Shown here piece by piece: positions 1 to 5,182 of a DNA stretch of 6,782 bases. The notes under the pieces were generated by a model. The model had not been told where the DNA came from. It searched no databases and saw only the letters and a list, made by a program, of their open reading frames with translations. The DNA is taken from contig JBDVGI010000305.1 in NCBI GenBank assembly GCA_039962885.1, positions 1 through 6,782 of the forward strand. The letters are read 5' to 3'. This stretch comes from Litorimonas sp039962885 (GTDB lineage: Bacteria; Pseudomonadota; Alphaproteobacteria; Caulobacterales; Maricaulaceae). Numbering within the stretch: the first letter of the stretch is position 1; every line of letters starts with the position of its first letter. Both the position numbers and the translations under genes were made by a program.

Positions 1-989
1 ACATTGCGACTAACACTGCAGACATCGCAACGAACACTGCGGACATTGCGACTAACACTGCGGACATCGCAACGAACACTGCGGACATTGCGACTAACAC
101 TGCGGACATTGCGACTAACACTGCAGGCATTGCAACGAACACAGCGGACATTGCGACTAATACTGCAGGCATCGCAACAAATACTGAGAGCATTGCAACT
201 AACACAGCGGACATAGCGGCGAATACAGCAGGTCTTGCTACGACAAATGCAGCTGTTGCAACAAACACTGCGGGTATCGCTGCCAATACTGCGGGCGTTG
301 CCACAAACGCGGCCGAGATTGCTTCAACCAACGCGGTTCTTGCAACGAATACTGCGGACATTGCTGCAAACACAGCGGGCGTTGCCACAAACGCGGCAGA
401 TATTGCTTCAACCAATGCTGTTGTCGCAACAAATACTGCGGACATTGCAACAAACACTGCTGGCGTCGCTACAAACGCGGCGGACATTGCAACAGCTAAT
501 GAGGTGCTTTCAACACATGCAACCAGTATCGCCGCAAATACAAGCGGTCTTGCCGCGACCGAAGCTGCTGTTGCAACGCATGCAATAGGCATTGCTACAA
601 ACACCGCGGATATCGCAACAAACAGAGCAAGCATCGCTACAAATACGAATAGTATTTTAGCCAACACAACGGCGATTGATCTTAACAGAGCAAACACTCA
701 GATCAATGCAGCCGCAATCTCTGCTAACTCAGCAGGCTTGCAAGATGTAAGAGAAGGTTCAGCCGCCCTAGCGTCTATCCCTGATCTTTATCTTGGGGCC
801 GATGAGACATGGAGTGTCGCGGGTGGTTTCGCTTTATATGATGATGGTTTCGGCGGAAGCGAAGTCGGCTTTGGCGGCGGCATCCAACTGCGCAGCAAAA
901 CAAGCGACAGATGGTCTATGGGTTTATCCGGTGCCCTATCAGGCGACGCCGCCGTGGTAAGGGTTCAGGCTCGATTTGGAGGCAAATAA
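1..989 (+). CDS. Trimeric autotransporter adhesin, 3' part (stalk and YadA-like anchor)
   Basis: This is the C-terminal part of a trimeric autotransporter (type Vc secretion), a surface adhesin whose three chains form a coiled-coil stalk anchored by a 12-stranded outer-membrane barrel. The frame is open from base 3 to the TAA at 987-989, so the gene is 5'-truncated by the window. A GTG at 504 is only an internal valine codon in the stalk, not a start. Bases 3-674 encode 32 uninterrupted heptads, mostly IATNTAD/IATNTAG, fitting the IxxNTxx motif known from such stalks, in which asparagine at core position d binds anions. Bases 675-758 hold four degenerate heptads. The anchor follows: a helix around SAALASIPDLYLG, then four alternating glycine-rich beta strands (WSVAGGFALYD, EVGFGGGIQLRS, RWSMGLSGALSG, AVVRVQARFGG), as in YadA. 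The chain ends RFGGK, without the usual terminal aromatic residue. The head domain, signal peptide and start are outside the window. Family assignment is firm; the ligand is unknown. Confidence 0.9.
   Translation, partial: IATNTADIATNTADIATNTADIATNTADIATNTADIATNTAGIATNTADIATNTAGIATNTESIATNTADIAANTAGLATTNAAVATNTAGIAANTAGVATNAAEIASTNAVLATNTADIAANTAGVATNAADIASTNAVVATNTADIATNTAGVATNAADIATANEVLSTHATSIAANTSGLAATEAAVATHAIGIATNTADIATNRASIATNTNSILANTTAIDLNRANTQINAAAISANSAGLQDVREGSAALASIPDLYLGADETWSVAGGFALYDDGFGGSEVGFGGGIQLRSKTSDRWSMGLSGALSGDAAVVRVQARFGGK
24..107 (+). repeat. Perfect 42-bp tandem duplication inside the stalk array
   Basis: Bases 24-65 and 66-107 are identical. Each copy consists of two 21-bp units that encode the same heptad with different synonymous codons (atcgcaacgaac... 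then attgcgactaac...). The unit at 3-23 continues the alternation with one mismatch. The recurrence of the synonymous pair shows duplication of a 42-bp block rather than of single heptads. Confidence 0.9.
234..569 (+). repeat. Four-heptad (84-bp) higher-order repeat in the stalk
   Basis: Four successive 84-bp blocks (234-317, 318-401, 402-485, 486-569) share a heptad order. The first heptad has its Asn moved from d to e (LATTNAA, IASTNAV, IASTNAV, IATANEV). The second resembles V/LATNTAx, the third is IAANTAG-like, and the fourth is VATNAAD-like. Blocks 2 and 3 are the most similar, and block 4 has decayed (LSTHATS, LAATEAA). This is a second repeat level that differs from the 42-bp level upstream. 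Confidence 0.8.
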
Positions 990-1018
990 ACCCGTCTCCT
1001 AGACTTAAACTTTAACTC

Positions 1019-1045
1019 GCCCCCTCTCTTTTGAGGGGGCTTTTT
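1019..1045 (+). terminator. Intrinsic terminator of the adhesin gene
   Basis: The 8-bp perfect stem GCCCCCTC/GAGGGGGC (1019-1026 with 1033-1040) with loop TCTTTT is followed at once by TTTTT (1041-1045). It starts 30 bases after the adhesin stop codon. On the minus strand no T-tract follows the stem, so it is oriented for plus-strand transcription. From here to the tRNA at 1228 no credible gene is visible. Confidence 0.92.
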
Positions 1046-1227
1046 ATATACAAAACACACATTATTGACCGACAGAGAACTCAAGAACTACCGAGCTCAT
1101 GTATAGTTATAGTTATTGCGCCTTTACCACTTCGCTTTAAGAGGCTCTTTCTGATTAAGCGTTCATACAAAGCGTAACACATATCGAGTTATAAACTACA
1201 ATTTGGTGTTTTACTTGAATTCTTTAA

Positions 1228-1311
1228 TGGTACGGGTGGTCGGAATCGAACCGACACTCCAATGGAACGGGATTTTGAATCCCGCGCGTCTACCAATTCC
1301 GCCACACCCGC
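1228..1311 (-). tRNA. tRNA-Leu (anticodon CAA)
   Basis: Read on the minus strand from 1311, this folds as a complete class II tRNA. The acceptor strand GCGGGTG pairs with CACCCGT (first pair G-U). The D-arm is GCG...CGC with GGTAGA, and the anticodon stem CGGGA/TCCCG encloses loop TTCAAAA, giving anticodon CAA, which reads UUG. The extended variable arm is TTCCATTGGAGT with a TCC/GGA stem, and the T-arm is GTCGG-TTCGATT-CCGAC. Discriminator A and an encoded CCA end at 1228. The long variable arm and A73 agree with leucine identity. It is transcribed convergently with the adhesin gene. No clear hairpin terminator is seen downstream. Confidence 0.97.
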
Positions 1312-1332
1312 ATGTGATAAAATCAATGTCGC

Positions 1333-1361
1333 CTCTAGCAAACTTACGATAGAGAGTACAA
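1333..1361 (-). promoter_or_regulatory. Possible sigma-70 promoter of tRNA-Leu
   Basis: On the minus strand TTGTAC (1361-1356) is followed after 16-17 bases by GCTAGA/CTAGAG (1339-1333). The -10 ends about 22 bases before the tRNA 5' end, leaving room for a short leader removed by RNase P. Box matches are only moderate, so this is a positional inference. Confidence 0.4.
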
Positions 1362-1454
1362 GCTTTTTTACGGTTTAATTTTATCTATTTCATCTGCATG
1401 CTCAAGGCACTTGAAAGCCCTTATCTACGATTTCGTATGAATGACTACGTAGCA

Positions 1455-1472
1455 GTTCGTGTCCGACCACCC
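1455..1472 (+). other. 18-bp tRNA-Leu 3'-end-like fragment, inverted to the tRNA
   Basis: The plus strand here matches the T-loop, 3' T-stem and acceptor 3' strand of the tRNA-Leu at 1228-1311 at 16 of 18 bases, including an exact run TCCGACCACCC (1462-1472). It lies in the opposite orientation, 15 bases downstream of the reductase stop codon. The 5' T-stem strand and the CCA end are not preserved. It may be a remnant of a tRNA gene or of an attachment site, or a chance match to conserved T-arm sequence. Confidence 0.5.
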
Positions 1473-1486
1473 ACTGAGTTTAAAGG

Positions 1487-2704
1487 TTACAAAATAGCGT
1501 CTTTCAGCGCGCAGGTTTCATCAGCGACCTTGTGTTTATTTAGCGTTTTCCCTTTGGCTAAAACCATACGTGTCATAGCAAATTCGCGCGGCGCGTTAAC
1601 GGCATCTACGGCCAGTAAAGTCTCACCCTTAAAGTAAAATGCGGCAAAGCTTCGGCTATTCATATGGTCGCCGCGAACAATCAAATCATCATAACCTTCG
1701 GACAAGCCAGCGATTTGAAGTTTTAAATCATATTGATCTGACCAAAACCACGGCAAACTATCATAGGCTTTGGGCGCGGCACATATATGGCTAGCGACAA
1801 TTTTGGCTTGTTCCGTTGCATTAGGCACAGATTCAAGCCGTAAATATCGATCATATTTGATATTATAGTGCCATGTCACATCCCCTGCCGCATAAATGTC
1901 ATTATCCGTGGTTTGGCAAAATTCATTAACAACAACCCCATTGCCGCATTCAAGTCCCGCTGCCTGCGCAAGTTCTATATTCGGAATAACCCCGATGCCA
2001 ATAATAACAAAATCCGCTAGATAAGAGTGTTCAGATTTATCTGTGACAACCAAGCCTGCCTCATCTTGCGATATTTTTGCAGCAATTGTGTTTTCTACGA
2101 TCTTCACACCTTCTTGACTGTGAATACGTTTGTAAAATTCTGATAATTCTGGGGCTGTCACGCGTTGCAATATGCGCGGCATAGCCTCTAGGACTGTGAC
2201 ATCAAGACCGAGGCCTTTAAGCGAGGCCGCAGTTTCAAGGCCTATATAACCCCCGCCAATAATCACCGCATGCTTGGCCGTTTTCACTGCCTTTTTGATA
2301 GCGCTTACATCTGTCATGTCGCGCAAGTAAAATACATTTGGCAGCTCGGCCCCTTCGATAGGGAGGCGGCGAACACGCGCACCTGTCGTTAAGACAAGCC
2401 TATCATAGGTCATCGTCTCGCCCTTATCCGTCAAAATTGTTTTTGCCTTGCGGTCAATTTCTATGACACGCGCACCCAATTTTAACCTGACATTAGCGGC
2501 CTCATAAGACGCGCTTGGCCGAATGAGTAAATCTTCATCTGATTTTTCGCCTGAAAGATAACCCTTTGACAAAGGCGGGTGATGATAAGGTACATTTGGT
2601 TCATCACCAATGACGGTAATATCGCCCTCCCAGCCAAATTGACGTAGGCTGGCGACAAGCTGCCCTGCCGCATGGGACGCGCCGATAATCACACAATGCT
2701 TCAT
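1487..2704 (-). CDS. FAD-dependent NAD(P)H:ferredoxin reductase (rhodocoxin/putidaredoxin reductase type)
   Basis: The 405-residue product belongs to the class of soluble flavoproteins that pass electrons from NAD(P)H to a small ferredoxin or rubredoxin, often serving a P450 or dioxygenase. Counting from ATG 2704, an N-terminal FAD-binding fold begins with VIIGASHAAG (about 5-14) and the PPLSKGYL segment follows near 43-50. LTTGAR lies at 105-110. The NAD-binding fold has VIIGGGYIGLE (147-157), with an acidic residue ending the next strand (VLEA), which suggests NADH preference. The second FAD motif IYAAGD is at 270-275, followed by the C-terminal reductase domain with PWFWSDQYDLKLQIAG. Length is normal for the family. 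A GTG at 2707 directly precedes this ATG; ATG is preferred. There is no Shine-Dalgarno, and a TATAAT ends 5 bases upstream, which suggests leaderless translation. No ferredoxin or oxygenase gene is in the window, so the partner is unknown. Confidence 0.9.
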   Translation of the reverse strand: MKHCVIIGASHAAGQLVASLRQFGWEGDITVIGDEPNVPYHHPPLSKGYLSGEKSDEDLLIRPSASYEAANVRLKLGARVIEIDRKAKTILTDKGETMTYDRLVLTTGARVRRLPIEGAELPNVFYLRDMTDVSAIKKAVKTAKHAVIIGGGYIGLETAASLKGLGLDVTVLEAMPRILQRVTAPELSEFYKRIHSQEGVKIVENTIAAKISQDEAGLVVTDKSEHSYLADFVIIGIGVIPNIELAQAAGLECGNGVVVNEFCQTTDNDIYAAGDVTWHYNIKYDRYLRLESVPNATEQAKIVASHICAAPKAYDSLPWFWSDQYDLKLQIAGLSEGYDDLIVRGDHMNSRSFAAFYFKGETLLAVDAVNAPREFAMTRMVLAKGKTLNKHKVADETCALKDAIL

Positions 2705-2709
2705 CACTT

Positions 2710-2738
2710 ATTATATAGCCGTTTATGTTAGTTCAGAT
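2710..2738 (-). promoter_or_regulatory. Promoter of the reductase gene, leaderless configuration
   Basis: On the minus strand a perfect -10 TATAAT (2715-2710) lies 5 bases before the ATG at 2704. A poor -35 candidate, ATCTGA (2738-2733), lies 17 bases upstream of it. A start site 6-7 bases past the -10 would fall on or next to the start codon. The -10 is strong; the -35 is weak and may be replaced by an activator site. Confidence 0.5.
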
Positions 2739-2765
2739 TTACATAAAACTCTAAGCTAGAAATAT

Positions 2766-2790
2766 AAAAAACCAAAGCCCTAAGACTTTG
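2766..2790 (-). terminator. Intrinsic terminator after rpsP
   Basis: On the minus strand CAAAGTC (2790-2784), loop TTAG and GGCTTTG (2779-2773) form a 7-bp stem with one G-U pair. It is followed after one base by TTTTTT (2771-2766). It begins about 30 bases after the rpsP stop and closes the ffh-rpsP unit, separating it from the reductase gene. Confidence 0.82.
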
Positions 2791-2820
2791 ATTCATCAAA
2801 TTTAATATATGCGGACTGAA

Positions 2821-3315
2821 CTATGCTTCGGGCGCAGCTTCAGTTGACGCGTCTTCTGCAGGTGCGGCTTCACCTTCTACTTCTGCAGGTGCAGCTTCTG
2901 CAGCCTTCGCCGCTTCTTCTGCGGCTTTAGCAGCTTCTTTTGCGGCTTCCTTAGCTTCGGCTTCCGCCGCCTTGCGAGCTTCGGCTTTTTCTTTGCGTTC
3001 TTCAATACGCTCTAGAGCTTTTTGGCCGGGCTTCCCTTTTTCAGGGTTATTACCAGCTTTCCACTCCCAAAGGCCAGCAGCCCCTAAAAAACGTGCAACA
3101 CGCTCTGTTGGACGGGCACCTTTTTTGAGCCAATCCTGAACCTTTTCAACATCAAGCTTAACGCGGTCTTCGCTATCTTTAGGAAGCATTGGGTTATATG
3201 AACCAACGATATCGATGAAACGACCATCACGCGGAGAGCGGCTATCGGCGGCCACAATACGGTAATATGGGCGTTTTTTTGCGCCATGACGCGCGAGACG
3301 AAGTTTAAGTGCCAT
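2821..3315 (-). CDS. rpsP: 30S ribosomal protein S16 with extended C-terminal tail
   Basis: S16 binds 16S rRNA and is needed for 30S assembly. Residues 1-85 are the classical S16 domain: MALKLRLARHGAKKRPYYRI at the start, DSRSPRDGRFIDIVGSYNP (24-42), then DWLKKGARPTERVARFL (61-77). The family length in E. coli is about 82, whereas this product has 164 residues. The extra half is a charged, low-complexity Ala/Glu/Lys tail (KEAAKEAAKAAEEAAKAAEA, about 122-141), probably a long helix, ending in an acidic Pro/Ala stretch. Such tails are known in alphaproteobacterial S16 proteins, but their role is unclear. The start is supported by AAGGA (3327-3323) 7 bases before the ATG. It lies 51 bases downstream of ffh and is probably co-transcribed with it. 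A terminator follows directly instead of rimM and trmD. Confidence 0.97.
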   Translation of the reverse strand: MALKLRLARHGAKKRPYYRIVAADSRSPRDGRFIDIVGSYNPMLPKDSEDRVKLDVEKVQDWLKKGARPTERVARFLGAAGLWEWKAGNNPEKGKPGQKALERIEERKEKAEARKAAEAEAKEAAKEAAKAAEEAAKAAEAAPAEVEGEAAPAEDASTEAAPEA

Positions 3316-3366
3316 GATGTTTTCCTTTAATATAGCATTTCAAATTTAATATTCAGTCAGGTTTAA

Positions 3367-4977
3367 TTATTTCTTTTTTCCGAATGGGTTTCCAAGTCCA
3401 GGCAACCTCCCGCCCAAACCCGGAAGTTTTGGGGCGCCCCCGCCTAAACCGCCAAGCCCTGGTAGTTTTCCAAGACCCGGTGGAAGTTGTTTTTTTAAAG
3501 CTTCAATTTGTTCAGGGCTCATATCTGCAGGATTTGGTAACCCTCCCATGCCGCCGCCTTTACCTGGCATCATACCCCCTGGCATTTTTGGCATTCCCGG
3601 CATGCCGCCCATTTGCTGCATTAATCCAGCCATACCGCCCTTGCCCATTTTCTTCATCATATCGGACATTTGACGGTGCATTTTCAAAAGCTTATTCACT
3701 TCTTGCACGCTCATACCAGAGCCTGCTGCGATACGCTTTTTACGGGATGCTTTCAGAAGCTCTGGTTTTTTTCGTTCAGACGGTGTCATCGAAAGGATTA
3801 TGGCCTGCTGCTGCTTAAGCAAGCGATCATCCATTCCACCTGCCGCATCGAGTTGCTTTTTCATTTTGCCCATGCCAGGCATCATTTTCATCAAGCCGCC
3901 CATGCCGCCCATTTTTTCCATCTGGCCCAATTGTTTGCCAAGGTCATCAAGGTCAAACGTGCCTTTTTCCATTTTTTTAGCAACGCGTTCGGCTTCTTTT
4001 TGGTCGATAACTTGCGAGGCTTTTTCAACCAATGAGACAATGTCGCCTTGACCTAAAATACGGCCTGCAAGGCGCTGCGCATCAAAGGCCTCAAGCCCGC
4101 CAAGCTTTTCGCCTGTCCCTAAAAATTTAATCGGCAAGCCTGTCACAGCCCGCATAGAGAGCGCAGCGCCGCCGCGTCCATCCCCGTCAATCCGTGTCAA
4201 AACAAGTCCTGTTAAAGGTAAACGCGCATGAAACCTCTTGGCAGTTTCAACAGCATCTTGACCCGTTAAAGAATCTGCGACCAACAAAGTTTCTATAGGT
4301 TGGGTGGCCTTGGCAATGGCCGCAACTTCATTCATCAATTCGTCATTGATTGTTGTGCGCCCTGCCGTATCGAGGAAGACTATATCATATCCGCCCTTAT
4401 TGCCCTCAACCATCGCCCGTTTGGAAATGGTCAGTGCATCCTCGCCTTTGACAATCGGTAAAAATCCGACACCTGCTTGCTCTGCGAGCATACCAAGTTG
4501 ATCCATAGCCGCGGGGCGGTTTGTATCAAGCGAGGCAAATAAAACTTTTTTCTTAAGTGCCGTGCGCAAATATAGTCCAAGCTTACCCGTTGTTGTCGTT
4601 TTACCAGACCCTTGCAGACCTGCCATTAAAATAGCTACAGGCGGTTTGGCCGACAGATTCAGGAGCGAGGCTTGAGCCGCAGCATCTTTGTCGGCATCCT
4701 CTTCGGATAGTGTTCCGCCCAACATATCAATCAAGGCATCATTGACGATTTTAACAACCATCTGCCCAGGTTTTATAGATTTAATGACGGCTTCGCCTAC
4801 CGCCTCTTTGCGAACCTGCTCAACGAAATCTTTGACAACAGGCAGGGCAACATCAGCCTCTAATAAGGCAATACGGATTTCACGCATGGCCGCATTGACA
4901 TCCTTTTCTGACAGAGCGCCGCGCCCTGTCAAATTGTCAAAAACACCTGATAACTTATCGCCTAAAGCTTCGAACAA
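3367..4977 (-). CDS. ffh: Signal recognition particle protein Ffh (SRP54)
   Basis: Ffh is the GTPase that, with 4.5S RNA, binds signal sequences emerging from the ribosome and delivers nascent membrane proteins to FtsY. The N domain (1-85) contains ALLEADVALPVVKDF. The G domain shows P-loop GLQGSGKTTT (120-129), DTNRPAAMDQL (151-161), G3 DTAGR (203-207), G4 TRIDGDGRGG (261-270, Arg replacing the common Lys) and GTGEKLGGLE (287-296). The Met-rich M domain includes the RNA-binding stretch SRKKRIAAGSGMSVQEVNKL (411-430). The product is 536 residues against about 453 in E. coli. The surplus is a Gly/Met/Pro tail (from about 455) ending in GLGG/LPGLG repeats and GKKK. The start codon is TTG: homologues begin MFexL at this point, and no in-frame ATG lies between it and the upstream stop TAA at 5007-5005. 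rpsP follows in the same unit. Confidence 0.97.
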   Translation of the reverse strand: MFEALGDKLSGVFDNLTGRGALSEKDVNAAMREIRIALLEADVALPVVKDFVEQVRKEAVGEAVIKSIKPGQMVVKIVNDALIDMLGGTLSEEDADKDAAAQASLLNLSAKPPVAILMAGLQGSGKTTTTGKLGLYLRTALKKKVLFASLDTNRPAAMDQLGMLAEQAGVGFLPIVKGEDALTISKRAMVEGNKGGYDIVFLDTAGRTTINDELMNEVAAIAKATQPIETLLVADSLTGQDAVETAKRFHARLPLTGLVLTRIDGDGRGGAALSMRAVTGLPIKFLGTGEKLGGLEAFDAQRLAGRILGQGDIVSLVEKASQVIDQKEAERVAKKMEKGTFDLDDLGKQLGQMEKMGGMGGLMKMMPGMGKMKKQLDAAGGMDDRLLKQQQAIILSMTPSERKKPELLKASRKKRIAAGSGMSVQEVNKLLKMHRQMSDMMKKMGKGGMAGLMQQMGGMPGMPKMPGGMMPGKGGGMGGLPNPADMSPEQIEALKKQLPPGLGKLPGLGGLGGGAPKLPGLGGRLPGLGNPFGKKK

Positions 4978-5106
4978 TTTTCGAATACATCCTTCAATTA
5001 TGCTTTACAAATAGCACGAAATCCGCAGCGAACGTAACACGTCGACTACGGGACTCCGTCTGCATCTTGCACAGCGCGGAGCGCAGAGATAAAACTGCGC
5101 TTGATG
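4978..5106 (-). promoter_or_regulatory. Long structured 5' leader of the ffh-rpsP unit
   Basis: About 129 bases separate the predicted start site from the ffh TTG. On the minus strand hairpin 1 is GCGCAG (5100-5095), loop TTTTATCT, CTGCGC (5086-5081). Hairpin 2 joins TCCG (5080-5077) to CGGA (5058-5055) around inner CTG/CAG pairs. A small hairpin GACGT/ACGTT sits at 5042-5030. CGCAG of hairpin 1 could instead pair with CTGCG at 5028-5024, allowing alternative folds. The segment is more GC-rich than the surrounding spacers. It does not carry the conserved 4.5S RNA apical sequence, so it is not the SRP RNA gene. A regulatory role is inferred. Confidence 0.45.
4990..4994 (-). promoter_or_regulatory. 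ffh: Likely ribosome binding site of ffh
   Basis: AAGGA on the minus strand lies 12 bases before the TTG start, a rather long spacing. It overlaps an out-of-frame ATG (4990-4988) that opens an 11-codon reading frame ending at 4955 inside ffh. With the weak TTG codon, this suggests modest translation initiation. Confidence 0.5.
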
Positions 5107-5112
5107 AAGGGG

Positions 5113-5141
5113 CATTTAGGGGATGCGGCACGGCCTGTCAA
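5113..5141 (-). promoter_or_regulatory. Sigma-70-type promoter of ffh-rpsP
   Basis: On the minus strand a perfect -35 TTGACA (5141-5136) is followed after 17 bases by TAAATG (5118-5113), or after 16 bases by CTAAAT (5119-5114), as -10. The predicted start site is near 5106. It lies just downstream of the kinase stop codon at 5183, making ffh-rpsP an independent unit. Confidence 0.65.
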
Positions 5142-5153
5142 TATGCTTTTAAA

Positions 5154-5170
5154 CCTGTCTAAATGACAAG
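5154..5170 (-). terminator. Weak terminator candidate after the histidine kinase
   Basis: On the minus strand CTTGTC (5170-5165), loop ATTTA and GACAGG (5159-5154) form a 6-bp stem with one G-U pair, 12 bases past the kinase stop. Only TTT follows before an A-run, so termination would be inefficient. It lies just upstream of the ffh -35 box. Confidence 0.35.
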
Positions 5171-5182
5171 ACTGCCTGCATA

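Larger units (their letters stand above)
3..758 (+). repeat. 21-bp (7-codon) tandem repeats encoding the adhesin stalk
   Basis: Units begin at base 3 and recur every 21 bases without any phase break to 674 (32 units). Four more diverged units follow to 758. Position a is always I, L or V. In 25 of 32 units position d is Asn, and 21 of those have the full [ILV]xxNTxx pattern; the first 11 units are all canonical. Because the unit length is a multiple of three, changes in copy number keep the reading frame and only alter stalk length. Unit similarity falls towards the anchor, so the array is most homogeneous at the window's left edge and probably continues beyond it. Confidence 0.93.

Noticed and set aside
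504..506. GTG at 504 as a gene start for a 161-residue protein
   Set aside because: The frame is open upstream to the window edge with the same heptad phase, so GTG is an internal valine codon.
4..588. Open frames 4-216 and 235-588 (plus) and 238-453 (minus) across the repeat array
   Set aside because: The 21-bp repeat keeps all frames open by its periodicity. Only the frame starting at base 3 continues into the YadA-like anchor.
1099..1140. 13-codon frame MYSYSYCAFTTSL in the spacer before the tRNA
   Set aside because: No ribosome binding site, no promoter and no support beyond an ATG and a stop.
1402..1414. Hairpin TCAAG-gca-CTTGA as a reductase terminator
   Set aside because: No T-tract follows on the minus strand and the stem has only 5 bp.
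1228..1472. Active genomic island or prophage at tRNA-Leu
   Set aside because: No integrase or other mobility gene is seen, and the tRNA-like fragment is inverted rather than a direct repeat.
1398..1637. Plus-strand 79-residue frame
   Set aside because: Overlaps the 3' end of the reductase on the other strand; no recognisable features and no ribosome binding site.
3329..3334. Extended -10 (TGCTATATT on the minus strand) as an internal rpsP promoter
   Set aside because: A start site at normal distance would fall inside the rpsP Shine-Dalgarno, and no good -35 is present.
3384..5014. Plus-strand frames across ffh (3384-3818, 3670-4035, 3800-4051, 4304-4501, 4688-5014)
   Set aside because: Antisense shadows of the well-conserved ffh coding sequence.
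4978..5106. ffh leader as the 4.5S SRP RNA gene
   Set aside because: The conserved apical GGAAGGAAGCAGC-type sequence and a single long hairpin are absent.
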